Source of the DNA: Chitinophaga pinensis
GTDB lineage: Bacteria; Bacteroidota; Bacteroidia; Chitinophagales; Chitinophagaceae
Assembly: GCF_007896845.1 (NCBI RefSeq)
Contig: NZ_VOHS01000005.1
Coordinates: 62,001 to 126,000, forward strand
DNA length: 64,000 bases
Direction of reading: 5' to 3'
A program made the translations under genes and the position numbers. Positions 50,177-58,484 of this stretch are shown here, one piece after another; within the stretch, counting starts at the first letter, position 1, and every line of letters begins with the position of its first letter. The notes beneath the pieces were generated by a model that had not been told where the DNA came from, made no database searches, and saw only the letters and a program-made list of their open reading frames with translations.

Positions 50177-53100
50177 TTAAATGCCCACTTTAAGAGATAA
50201 TGTAAACTGCTTCTGTATTGGCTGTGCCACACCTCCGGCGTTGAAGAACTCAGGATCCTGTCCTTTCAGTTTTTTGTCTGAATAGATCAGCCACATGTTA
50301 TTCGCAGCAGCTGTTACCAACAGACTGCTAAAACCTGTTCTCTTTAAGAAGCTGGCTGGCAGCAGGTATGTCAGGGATACCGTTTTCAGACGCACAAAAT
50401 CTCCTTTTGCTACGCGCGCTGTAGAATAGTTGTAGTTGTTATAAGGATATGCGCCACCGAGCAGTGTCTGCTCATATGCATCGAGTATGGATGGTACATT
50501 TGTCTGGGTTTCATCTTTCGGCATTATCCAACGGTCATAGAACTCATTGGGCATTGCATCGAGGTCAGAGTAAGCCGTTTTGAAAGCCGGGTACAGACGG
50601 ATCTTGTTACCCCACTGATAAGTCATGAATACGTTCAGTGATAATGCTTTGTAGCGGAAGGTATTATTCAGACCACCTGTTACCGGAGGATCTACGGGTC
50701 CCTGATAAACCAGTGTACCAGTTGCATCATCCTGCAGATCAACGTTTGAGCTGGTCTTACCATCACCTGTAACGAAGGTCGGTACACCAGTATGCGGGTC
50801 CAGTCCTTTATAGTCAAGGGAGAAGAGACTGCGTACCGGATAGCCTTCTTTATTACCACCTTCGGCAGCAACGAGGTCAAAGATCAACGGAGCGTTTTTC
50901 GCATTGGTGATCTTATTGGTGTTATAACCGAAGGTCAGGTTAGTTCTCCATCCCCAATGTTTTTTACGGATCACTTCACCACCTACCATGACTTCAATAC
51001 CTTTGGAAGTCATATCCGCATAGTTGGCTGCTTTGTACAGTTCACCGCCGATGCCGGAGGTTTTAATAAGACTGATCAGGTCAAAACTTTTACGGCTGTA
51101 AAGGTCGAGCGTCATGTTCAGGCGTCTGTCTAAGAAGCCTGCTTCTACACCGAGGTTAGTCGTATATAATTTTTCCCATGTGAGTTCGGTATTCTTCAGG
51201 TGTGCCAGCTGGATGACAGATTCCACTTCATTCAGGTGTGCACGACGGCTGTTTACAGTCTGATAAACGATATTAGAGTTGGTAGCAGGTCCCATGCTGG
51301 CGGTCAGACCATAGCTGGCGCGTAAGGAGAGATAATCTACATTACGGAGTTCACGCATGAAGTCTTCTCTATCCAGATTCCAGCGACCAGCGAAGCTCCA
51401 TGTAGGGAGCCATCTCGCACCGGAAGAAGCACCCAGACGGTTAGAACCATCATAACGGGCATTAGCGCTGATACTGTATTTATCCCCATAAGAGTAATCA
51501 GCTGTACCATAGAAGGCGGCAAATCTGTCATAGTCGCGTGCCATACCATAGTAAGGGAAGTTGCTTTCAATAGTCTGTTTCAATACACGATAGTCGATAT
51601 AAGGAACACCACCGTTATTGTATTGGTAACCATAACCTGTATTGGAAGCATTTTGTCTGTCAGCATATTTCACCTGCTGACCTGCCAGTATATTCAGATT
51701 ATGATTACTGCCAAATGTAGTTCTGTAGCTGAGTGTGTTACGGAAATCGTAGTTGACCAGCTGGTCTTCCGTTCTGTTATAGAAACCACCTTCCGGTAAT
51801 ACAATCACCGGCGGTGCATCCGGGTTCTCCGGATCGCGGTACAGGAATTTATTATTTTGTGCGATGGTCGCATTGTCTGCTGCCCGGTAAGCATTCGCCA
51901 TGTTGGCGTCTTCAGTGATCTGGTGTTCACGGGAAGATTTCACATAACGCAGTGCGCCTACAAATTCCCATTTCAGTTTATCGGTGATTTTCCAGCCCAG
52001 ATCACCTTGCAGACGAAGGTCCATCACATTTAGTGAGAGATAGTTATTACGCAGTTCATTGATGATATTAAAATCCGCGAAGTTGCGTCTGAAATATTCC
52101 AGATCGCCTTTATCATCATATGCTCTCAGTGTACGGCTGGTATTCAGTGCGTAGCTGAAAGGGTTGATATCGAAATCGCGGTCATACTGTCCTTCTACCG
52201 GATTACTGTTACGCGTCAATGTACCCGGCGCCCTTTGCTGACGTACGGAGCCGAGTGTAGAGAAACCAGCTGTGAATCTGTCGGAGAATTTATAGTTATT
52301 ACGATAGTTCAGGGTATAGCGATGTACTTTATCTGCTATTGTCCAGCCGTTATCTCCATAATAGCTGGTAGAGAAATAGGATTGGGAGCGATCTGTACCG
52401 GAGGATACGCTGATGGAATGTTCCTGTACGAAGTTGTTGCGGAACAGGATATCGAACCAGTCGGTATTAGCTCTGCCATATTGTAATAGGAAAGCTTTAC
52501 GCGCTTCAGGTGTATTCTCCAGTTCGAAGTGACCATTCACGTCTGTCTGCAGCATATCATACATTTTTCCGTACACACCGACGTCGCCACGGGAAAGGAT
52601 ATCGGATGTCAGAATACCTTTACGCTCAAGCTCTGCCAGTACAGACATCTGTCTGGCAGAGTTCATGATATTAAAGTTTCCATAGGTAGGTTTCAATTGT
52701 GTACTGAAATTGCCGCTATAGGCAATGGTGGGTTTACCTGCACGTCCTTTTTTGGTCGTGATCACCACTACACCATTCATGGCGCGGGCACCATAGAGTG
52801 CCGTTGCTGCAGCATCTTTCAGGATATCGAAACTTTCAATGTCGTTAGAGTTCAAACCTGCAACAGCAGAACCCAGTAAAGTGGTAGGGTCACCACTGGA
52901 AAGCTGGTCATTAGAGATATTGGCCACATCTTCCAATACTACTCCGTCTACTACCCATAATGGTTTGTTATCACCGTTAATGGAGGTAGCACCGCGGATA
53001 CGGATCTTGGGAGCGGTACCAAATGTACCTGATACGTTCTGTACAGATACACCCGCCACACGGCCTTCCAGCATGCGGCTAACATCTGCCACACCATTTA

Positions 53101-53587
53101 TTTTTACGTCTTCTGCCTTGATAGATACGGCAGAACCCGCGAATTTCTTTTTGTCAATATTCTGGAAACCTGTCACCACCACTTCTGACAGGGAGCCTTC
53201 TGTACCACTCAACAGGACATTCACCAAAGTCTGACCGGTAAACAGGACGACCTGTGCTTTTTTACCAATAAATGAAAAGCGTAAGCTGTCTCCGGAACGG
53301 GCGCTTAATGTAAAATCACCATCAACAGTTGTCACTGTTCCTTTTTTCGTAGACAGGTTGACTACTGATACATTGGGCAGCGCGACTTTCTCTTCAGCAC
53401 CAGTCACCCTTCCTTTCGCCAGACCCATAGGGATAGAATCTCTTACTATACGGCTGTCAGCCGCGTGGTTGGTTCCGGCTGCATGCGCAGCACCGGATAG
53501 TAATAGCAGTATTGTAACCGTAATAATTCCCCTCCGGCGCTTTTTTAAGGACGCCGGCAATTGATTACCATGCATAGGTAATGTCAT
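50177..53587 (-). CDS. SusC/RagA-family TonB-linked outer-membrane transporter
   Basis: This 1136-residue protein is a typical SusC. After a signal peptide ('IITVTILLLLSGAAHAAG') comes a carboxypeptidase-regulatory-like domain (~58-130, 'ALPNVSVVNLSTKKGTVTTV'). The 'SEVVVTGFQ' TonB box region and plug ('MLEGRVAGVSVQNVSGTFG', 'DILKDAAATALYGARAMNGV') follow, then a 22-strand barrel. It imports oligomers across the outer membrane using TonB energy. It is the first gene of the ~24-kb operon, and the divergent sensor kinase lies across a 430-bp region. The start could be Met5 ('MHGNQLP') instead of Met1. Confidence 0.93.
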   Translation of the reverse strand: MTLPMHGNQLPASLKKRRRGIITVTILLLLSGAAHAAGTNHAADSRIVRDSIPMGLAKGRVTGAEEKVALPNVSVVNLSTKKGTVTTVDGDFTLSARSGDSLRFSFIGKKAQVVLFTGQTLVNVLLSGTEGSLSEVVVTGFQNIDKKKFAGSAVSIKAEDVKINGVADVSRMLEGRVAGVSVQNVSGTFGTAPKIRIRGATSINGDNKPLWVVDGVVLEDVANISNDQLSSGDPTTLLGSAVAGLNSNDIESFDILKDAAATALYGARAMNGVVVITTKKGRAGKPTIAYSGNFSTQLKPTYGNFNIMNSARQMSVLAELERKGILTSDILSRGDVGVYGKMYDMLQTDVNGHFELENTPEARKAFLLQYGRANTDWFDILFRNNFVQEHSISVSSGTDRSQSYFSTSYYGDNGWTIADKVHRYTLNYRNNYKFSDRFTAGFSTLGSVRQQRAPGTLTRNSNPVEGQYDRDFDINPFSYALNTSRTLRAYDDKGDLEYFRRNFADFNIINELRNNYLSLNVMDLRLQGDLGWKITDKLKWEFVGALRYVKSSREHQITEDANMANAYRAADNATIAQNNKFLYRDPENPDAPPVIVLPEGGFYNRTEDQLVNYDFRNTLSYRTTFGSNHNLNILAGQQVKYADRQNASNTGYGYQYNNGGVPYIDYRVLKQTIESNFPYYGMARDYDRFAAFYGTADYSYGDKYSISANARYDGSNRLGASSGARWLPTWSFAGRWNLDREDFMRELRNVDYLSLRASYGLTASMGPATNSNIVYQTVNSRRAHLNEVESVIQLAHLKNTELTWEKLYTTNLGVEAGFLDRRLNMTLDLYSRKSFDLISLIKTSGIGGELYKAANYADMTSKGIEVMVGGEVIRKKHWGWRTNLTFGYNTNKITNAKNAPLIFDLVAAEGGNKEGYPVRSLFSLDYKGLDPHTGVPTFVTGDGKTSSNVDLQDDATGTLVYQGPVDPPVTGGLNNTFRYKALSLNVFMTYQWGNKIRLYPAFKTAYSDLDAMPNEFYDRWIMPKDETQTNVPSILDAYEQTLLGGAYPYNNYNYSTARVAKGDFVRLKTVSLTYLLPASFLKRTGFSSLLVTAAANNMWLIYSDKKLKGQDPEFFNAGGVAQPIQKQFTLSLKVGI

Positions 53588-54017
53588 ATGTATAGCTGAT
53601 TTACTGAAATGATCCTGGTTGTAAAAAATATCTTCTTCTGGTTGCTCCTGACCTGATAGTGTGACGTATTACCCGGCTTTTACTGTTCCACGCGTTAGAT
53701 TTAGCTGTAACGAATTAACATTCAACTGTCAATACCCCTTAAGAATGTTGCGAGCCAGGCTCCTTTTTTCAAAAGCTAAAATTATTCAGTTGGGAAGGTT
53801 GTTGCATCCGGGTAAACCGCCTTTATAGAAATTAGCGGTAAACCACTATTTAATTCTTATCTTACTCCCCGGAATCAACCAAACTTTATATTCGTAACGA
53901 CACTATTTTATAGGAAATCCTTTGTTGCAACCAGAATCTATTTCGTATCCTGTAATAACTGTCAATTTTACAGGAAAAATTTGCCATGATGCCACAAGGA
54001 GAATGAAATGACTTCTA
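53588..54017. other. Divergent control region between the SusC operon and the two-component system
   Basis: 430 bp without a gene. It should hold the promoters of the SusC operon (minus) and the kinase gene (plus). Seen: a near-consensus -7 (TAGCTTTTG on the minus strand, ~53772-53780), TATATTCG at ~53890 (one mismatch to TAnnTTTG), and an inverted repeat at 53948-53975. No small gene or RNA was recognised. Confidence 0.45.
53948..53975. promoter_or_regulatory. Inverted repeat TCCTGTAA-N12-TTACAGGA
   Basis: Two perfect eight-base arms (53948-53955 and 53968-53975) lie 43 bp upstream of the kinase ATG. The spacing suits a dimeric regulator such as the NarL-type response regulator encoded nearby; that link is inference. 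Confidence 0.4.
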
Positions 54018-56084
54018 ATGATGGGTAACCTTAGTAACCTGTTCCACGGTAAGATCCGTAGGACGCTGCTTTTTGCGCTGTTACTTTTAATTGGTAACAG
54101 CCTGTCCCTTACTGCCCAGACGGTAACTGACCAGCTAACAAGGAGTGTCACGCATTCCGGTACCAGCATAAAGCATGTGGACAGTCTGTTAAAACTTGCC
54201 GGTACCAAGAAAGATACTGCCACCAGTAATGCGGTTCGTCTGTATTATATGGGAATGGAGGATGCACGCATCTTGAAGTATAATAATGGCGTTGCACATG
54301 CGCTGGCGGGTCTGGCGCTTTGTTATAATAATAACAATGAGAAAGACAAGGCCCTGTCATGCGAGCGTCTGGCTCTGCATTATTGTGAAGATAATCAGGA
54401 AGGACTGGAAATGCGGGTGAACATCTACCTGTTCATGTCGCAAAGCTTTTATTATAAGGGCAAGTATGATTCTTCTGCCTACTACCGCTATGCGGCCCTT
54501 GACCTGCTGGAGGCTAATAAGGTAACAGACCGCAGGATGCAGACACGTGTATATTGTAGTCTGCTTGATTTCTGGTTGAATATTAATGAAAATATCCAGA
54601 ACGACTCGCATATTCAACAGATCATGGGCCATATAGACAACCTGATCGACAGCGCCAATATTAAGAAGGATACTACCGCACTGATGATGCTTTATTATTA
54701 TAAAGCAGGCTATTTTAATAACATCGTTCAGAACGACTCCGCCCGTTACTACTGTGCATCTGCCATCCAGATGGGAAAGGCAACGAAGATCTCCGCCAGT
54801 ATGGAAGCCGGGCTACTGATCAATACTGCTCTTACCTACCTTGATGATAAGAATCCGGTACCTGCCATTGCATACCTGAAAAAGGCAAAGGCACTCTTTC
54901 CGGCGAACAATCCTATTCCCAACAGGCACCAGATCTTTGCAGATATTTGCACTGGTCAGGCTTTTGTAATGCAGCAACAATATAACAAAGCCATCACCAT
55001 TACCTTACCGGCACTAAATAATGCGGAGGAACGACATATGGTCCACCTGCTGGTAGGCCGGGGCAATCAGGTATTGGCAGATGCCTATGAGGCCGTCGGA
55101 CAGTACAGGAAAGCAGCTGAATACAGAAAGGCTTATACTGTTATCAGGGACAGTATGATGAAAGTGGAGAAACTGGAACTGGTATTCAATCTGGAAATGA
55201 AATACCGTATTGCGGATAAGAATAAGGAGCTGGCGGAGAAGCAGCTGGCTATCACCCGTAATGAAAGCAGGATCAAAACGAAAAATATGCTGATCATCGC
55301 AGTGTCTTCCGGATTACTGCTGATACTGTTGATCAGTGTTCTGATATACCGGAATAATCTGCATAAACAGAAGTTGCAGCTGGAGAAGATCCGGAACCTG
55401 CGACAGGAATTACAGATCAGCAATTTACAGGCGATGATTGCAGGAGAAGAGAAAGAGCGGAGCCGTATTGCCCGTGATCTGCATGACGGCATGGGTGGTA
55501 CGCTGGGTACGATCCGTACACGGCTGAGTGCTATTTTCCGCAGATATACCACTACGGATGTGACGGAAGATTTCAAGGAAGTTCTGCACCTGCTGGAAGA
55601 GGCGTCTGTCGAACTACGTAAAACAGCCCACAACCTGATGCCGGAAATATTGCTTCAGGAGGGACTGACCAAAGCTACTGCCCTGTTTTGCGAACGCGTA
55701 AAGAAAGGACACACGCTGGAGGTTACTTTCCAGTCCATCGGCTTCAATACCGGCTTATCATCCGCAGAAGAACTCACCGTTTATCGCATCATACAGGAAC
55801 TTGTCCATAATATCCTCAAACATGCCAATGCAAAACATGCCATCGTTCAGATCGCCTGTCATGAATCGCAACTGGCTGTTACTGTAGAAGATGATGGCAA
55901 TGGTATGTTATCATCTGCACAATCTGATGGTATAGGATTGAAAACTATCCGGGAACGCGTAAATTCGTTAAACGGGGATTTACATATAGAGAGCGTACCA
56001 GGCGAGGGAACCAGCGTACATATAGAAATTTCGATTAAACATAATAATACTGCCAGACATGCCTATAAAACTAGCGATTGCTGA
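54018..56084 (+). CDS. TPR-containing sensor histidine kinase (HisKA_3 type)
   Basis: This 688-residue protein starts with a signal/anchor segment ('RRTLLFALLLLIGNSLSL'). TPR repeats (~50-400) are probably periplasmic sensing units, then one membrane helix at ~424-446 ('IIAVSSGLLLILLISVLIYR'). The cytoplasmic part has a short coiled coil, the HisKA_3 phosphoacceptor 'SRIARDLHDGMGG' (His ~489) and a HATPase domain with 'RIIQELVHNILKHANA' (N box) and 'VEDDGNGM' and 'GIGLKTIRERV' (G boxes). It pairs with the response regulator, whose start codon it overlaps by 26 bases. Being divergent from the SusC operon, it is the best candidate regulator of that operon. Confidence 0.92.
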   Translation: MMGNLSNLFHGKIRRTLLFALLLLIGNSLSLTAQTVTDQLTRSVTHSGTSIKHVDSLLKLAGTKKDTATSNAVRLYYMGMEDARILKYNNGVAHALAGLALCYNNNNEKDKALSCERLALHYCEDNQEGLEMRVNIYLFMSQSFYYKGKYDSSAYYRYAALDLLEANKVTDRRMQTRVYCSLLDFWLNINENIQNDSHIQQIMGHIDNLIDSANIKKDTTALMMLYYYKAGYFNNIVQNDSARYYCASAIQMGKATKISASMEAGLLINTALTYLDDKNPVPAIAYLKKAKALFPANNPIPNRHQIFADICTGQAFVMQQQYNKAITITLPALNNAEERHMVHLLVGRGNQVLADAYEAVGQYRKAAEYRKAYTVIRDSMMKVEKLELVFNLEMKYRIADKNKELAEKQLAITRNESRIKTKNMLIIAVSSGLLLILLISVLIYRNNLHKQKLQLEKIRNLRQELQISNLQAMIAGEEKERSRIARDLHDGMGGTLGTIRTRLSAIFRRYTTTDVTEDFKEVLHLLEEASVELRKTAHNLMPEILLQEGLTKATALFCERVKKGHTLEVTFQSIGFNTGLSSAEELTVYRIIQELVHNILKHANAKHAIVQIACHESQLAVTVEDDGNGMLSSAQSDGIGLKTIRERVNSLNGDLHIESVPGEGTSVHIEISIKHNNTARHAYKTSDC

Positions 56085-56694
56085 CGATCACCCTATTGTA
56101 GCTAATGGCATCTGCAGCATATTACGTGATGCTGCCCATGTAGAAGTGACCGACATCTATACCAATGGTAATACCCTTTTAAAGGGTATCAGAGAAAGAC
56201 AGCCGGATGTCCTGTTGCTGGATATGCACCTCCCGGATATGAGTGGCCCTGAGCTGGCCGCTAGTATCCTGAAGAACTATCCACAGGTGCGCATTCTGGT
56301 ACTCAGCAGTTCTGATGTGCTGTTTCTTGTGAAGAAAATGCTGAAACTTGGTTGCATGGGATACCTGCTGAAAGAGTCAGACGATGTCACTATCCTGCAA
56401 GCCATCGAAACAGTACAGAAAGGAGGTCAATTCCTCTCTCCTGCCCTGAACCAGCAGCTGATAGAAGATATGTTCCGTAACAAGAAATCGGAAAAGAAAA
56501 ATACTACGCTTACGCGGAGGGAGAAAGAAGTCCTGCAGCTGATCATTGATGAGCATACCAATCAGGAAATTGCGGATAAACTGTTTCTCAGTCTGCATAC
56601 AGTAGAAAATCACCGTATCAGTCTACTACACAAACTGGAAGTAAAAAATACTGCAGGACTGGTGAAGGTAGCATTACAGACGGGGCTGGTTTAG
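56059..56694 (+). CDS. NarL/FixJ-family response regulator
   Basis: This 211-residue protein has a receiver domain (1-120) with the acidic pair Asp9/Asp10 ('IADDHP'), phosphoacceptor Asp55 ('VLLLDMHLPD') and the Lys of 'YLLKES'. A LuxR-type helix-turn-helix (~145-211) follows: 'LTRREKEVLQLI', 'NQEIADKLFLSLHTVENH'. It overlaps the kinase gene by 26 bases in another frame, so the two are translationally coupled. Phosphorylated dimers are expected to bind inverted repeats; the TCCTGTAA repeat upstream of the kinase gene is a candidate. Confidence 0.95.
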   Translation: MPIKLAIADDHPIVANGICSILRDAAHVEVTDIYTNGNTLLKGIRERQPDVLLLDMHLPDMSGPELAASILKNYPQVRILVLSSSDVLFLVKKMLKLGCMGYLLKESDDVTILQAIETVQKGGQFLSPALNQQLIEDMFRNKKSEKKNTTLTRREKEVLQLIIDEHTNQEIADKLFLSLHTVENHRISLLHKLEVKNTAGLVKVALQTGLV

Positions 56695-56731
56695 AATGGG
56701 TTATGTGCTCATTATTTCGTAGTATCGTATA

Positions 56732-57667
56732 ATGAGTAAACGGACCATCTTTAACAGTCTGCTGTTATTATTGCTATCTGCAGCCATATCAGCACCTGCG
56801 CAGAAAAAGAAAAAGGAACATAAGAAGAAGGAAAAACAGGAACAATCTTCCTCCAAAAAAAAGAAAGTACAGCTTAACGAATCTGTCCAGCCACAGGTAC
56901 TGGGGATCGTACACAGTCCAGCCATTCAGGAAGCTTCCGGTCTTGCGGCCAGCAGAGCACTGCCGGGTTACTTCTGGACACACAATGATAGTGGTAATAA
57001 ACCCGAGGTATACCTCCTTGATAATAAAGGACAACTGATCAGCACCATTCAGCTTGAAGGCGTCAAAAACCGCGATTGGGAAGACATAGCGGAAGGCGTC
57101 GGCCCGATTCCACAAAAACAATATGTATATGTCGGCGATATTGGTAACAATATCCGCTTGGACCTGCATACCCATATTTATCGTTTTCAGGCCCCTTCTC
57201 AGGCACCAGCCGCTAAAACGACCATCAAGCCGGAGACATTACTGATCAGCTATCCTGATGGCCCCAGAGACGCAGAAACGGTCATGGTAGACCCCATTGA
57301 CAAGTTCCTGTATGTGGTAAGTAAAAGAGAAAAGGCAGTGGGGATCTATAAGACACCCCTGAACTTCAAAGATGGTGAAAAGGCGGTATTACAGAAAGTG
57401 GGTACTGTCCCTTATACATGGATCACCGCAGGCGACATTTCCCGGGATGGTAAACATATTGTGATTAAAGATAAAAGCCTTGTGTATTACTGGAGCCGGC
57501 AGGCAGGGGAAACAGTGGAAGCTGCGATGGCCAGACCGGCAGTCACCTTACCATACATACCTGAGCAACAAGGAGAAGGCATTGCATTAATGCCGGATAA
57601 TTCCGGATATGTGACCATTAGTGAAGGAAAGAATCAGGCGCTGAATTTTTACCCCCGTCCATTCTGA
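56732..57667 (+). CDS. Secreted beta-propeller-like protein with Lys-rich linker, function unknown
   Basis: This 311-residue protein has a signal peptide ('NSLLLLLLSAAISAPAQ') and a strikingly basic linker ('KKKKEHKKKEKQEQSSSKKK', ~24-44). A domain then follows that looks like a beta-propeller: 'EASGLAASRALPGYFWTHND', 'RDWEDIAEGVGP', 'YVYVGDIGNN', 'PRDAETVMVDPIDKFLYVV'. Similar repeats occur in esterase-like phytase and SdiA-regulated families, but no catalytic set is certain. It lies 37 bp after the response regulator gene and may be co-transcribed with it. The basic linker could bind cell-surface anionic polymers (inference). Confidence 0.75.
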   Translation: MSKRTIFNSLLLLLLSAAISAPAQKKKKEHKKKEKQEQSSSKKKKVQLNESVQPQVLGIVHSPAIQEASGLAASRALPGYFWTHNDSGNKPEVYLLDNKGQLISTIQLEGVKNRDWEDIAEGVGPIPQKQYVYVGDIGNNIRLDLHTHIYRFQAPSQAPAAKTTIKPETLLISYPDGPRDAETVMVDPIDKFLYVVSKREKAVGIYKTPLNFKDGEKAVLQKVGTVPYTWITAGDISRDGKHIVIKDKSLVYYWSRQAGETVEAAMARPAVTLPYIPEQQGEGIALMPDNSGYVTISEGKNQALNFYPRPF

Positions 57668-57690
57668 TCAAAGTAATCATAATGATATCT

Positions 57691-57729
57691 GGTGGCCATT
57701 CTGCTATTAGCAGGATGGCCATTCTTTTG
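57691..57729 (+). terminator. Rho-independent terminator
   Basis: TGGCCATTCTGC pairs with GCAGGATGGCCA (one G-U type mismatch) around a TATTA loop and is followed by TTCTTTT, just after the propeller-protein stop. Confidence 0.7.
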
Positions 57730-57843
57730 GACGCGCAGTAAATATTATTTCGATAGTACACATTTTCAATCCGTTATGATTTGTTAAAAAAACTGTTCAC
57801 TCCTGCGCAAATAGGTTGCACACATATAGCCGTTATTTGTCAT

Positions 57844-57870
57844 TGAAAACTATAAGCATGAAAACTATAA
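57844..57870 (+). repeat. Tandem direct repeat TGAAAACTATAA (two copies, 15-bp period)
   Basis: Copies at 57844-57855 and 57859-57870 lie immediately before the S24/S26-like gene. They could be a regulator-binding pair, or simple AT-rich duplication. Confidence 0.4.
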
Positions 57871-57873
57871 AAC

Positions 57874-58209
57874 ATGAACAAATTCGAACGATTAAAAGCC
57901 GAGTTGGAGCAAACCGGCAAAGGAAAGATGAAAGCATTTGGCAGCTCCATGTTACCCATTCTTAAGAGCGGTACACAACTGACCTTCGAAAAATCCAGCG
58001 AATACAAGATCGGAGACATTGTATTCTGCAAAGTAAAAGGGCATTACATCGACGCACATAAGATTATTAAGACAGACGCGCATAAAGGATATCTGATCGC
58101 TAATAATCATGGATTTGAAAACGGCTGGACAAGGAACATTTACGGCAGAGTAATAACCGGAGAATATCAGCAACAGATTATTTATGAAGCGTCTTCCAGA
58201 AACAGGTAG
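57874..58209 (+). CDS. Small S24/S26 (LexA/signal-peptidase-fold) protein
   Basis: This 111-residue protein has the Ser-Met motif of the LexA/signal peptidase I superfamily ('FGSSMLPILKSG', Ser25-Met26). A conserved 'GDIVFCKVKGHYIDAHKI' strand follows; Lys63 is a candidate general base. There is no membrane helix, no DNA-binding domain and no signal peptide, so it is a stand-alone protease-fold domain. Its substrate is unknown; self-cleavage or processing of a small peptide are possibilities. Two tandem 12-bp repeats abut the start codon. Confidence 0.75.
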   Translation: MNKFERLKAELEQTGKGKMKAFGSSMLPILKSGTQLTFEKSSEYKIGDIVFCKVKGHYIDAHKIIKTDAHKGYLIANNHGFENGWTRNIYGRVITGEYQQQIIYEASSRNR

Positions 58210-58329
58210 TATTTATTCTTAACGGCATCGCCGTTTCCCTTCCCTCAAAATCATATACCATCTCCTGCTCTTTGTACCATTTATCCACATTACTACCTTC
58301 CTGCTCACCCTATCATTATCCGTTTAAAT

Positions 58330-58410
58330 AATGGTTATCCTATACTAATCCTACGCTACACCTACGTTTATAACGTAGCATTAACGTAAGTTGAGTATAG
58401 TATAACTATA
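58330..58410. repeat. Imperfect ~81-bp palindrome related to the 17631 palindrome
   Basis: The sequence folds around 58370: CTACGTT (62-68) and AACGTAG (72-78) pair exactly, and outward arms pair at roughly three in four positions, with GTTATCCTATACT matching the complement of GTATAGTATAAC. It shares GTTATCCTA, ATCCTACG and CCTACGTT blocks, in the same order, with the perfect palindrome at 17631-17702. It lies in a 275-bp gene-free spacer. Confidence 0.75.
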
Positions 58411-58424
58411 GTTTAGTCATAAAA

Positions 58425-58458
58425 AGAGAAACGCCTGGTAATGTTACCAGACGTTTCC
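58425..58458 (-). terminator. Terminator of the GH78 gene
   Basis: GAAACG-C-CTGGTAA and TTACCAG-A-CGTTTC form a stem with one mismatch. On the minus strand it is followed by TCTCTTTTTA, ~25 bp after the GH78 stop. Confidence 0.7.
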
Positions 58459-58484
58459 ATATTCCAATAATATTTATCAACAGA

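Noticed and set aside
57858-57962. Short frame starting at 57858 (~35 codons) overlapping the S24/S26-like gene
   Set aside because: It overlaps a recognisable gene in another frame and has no family-like features.
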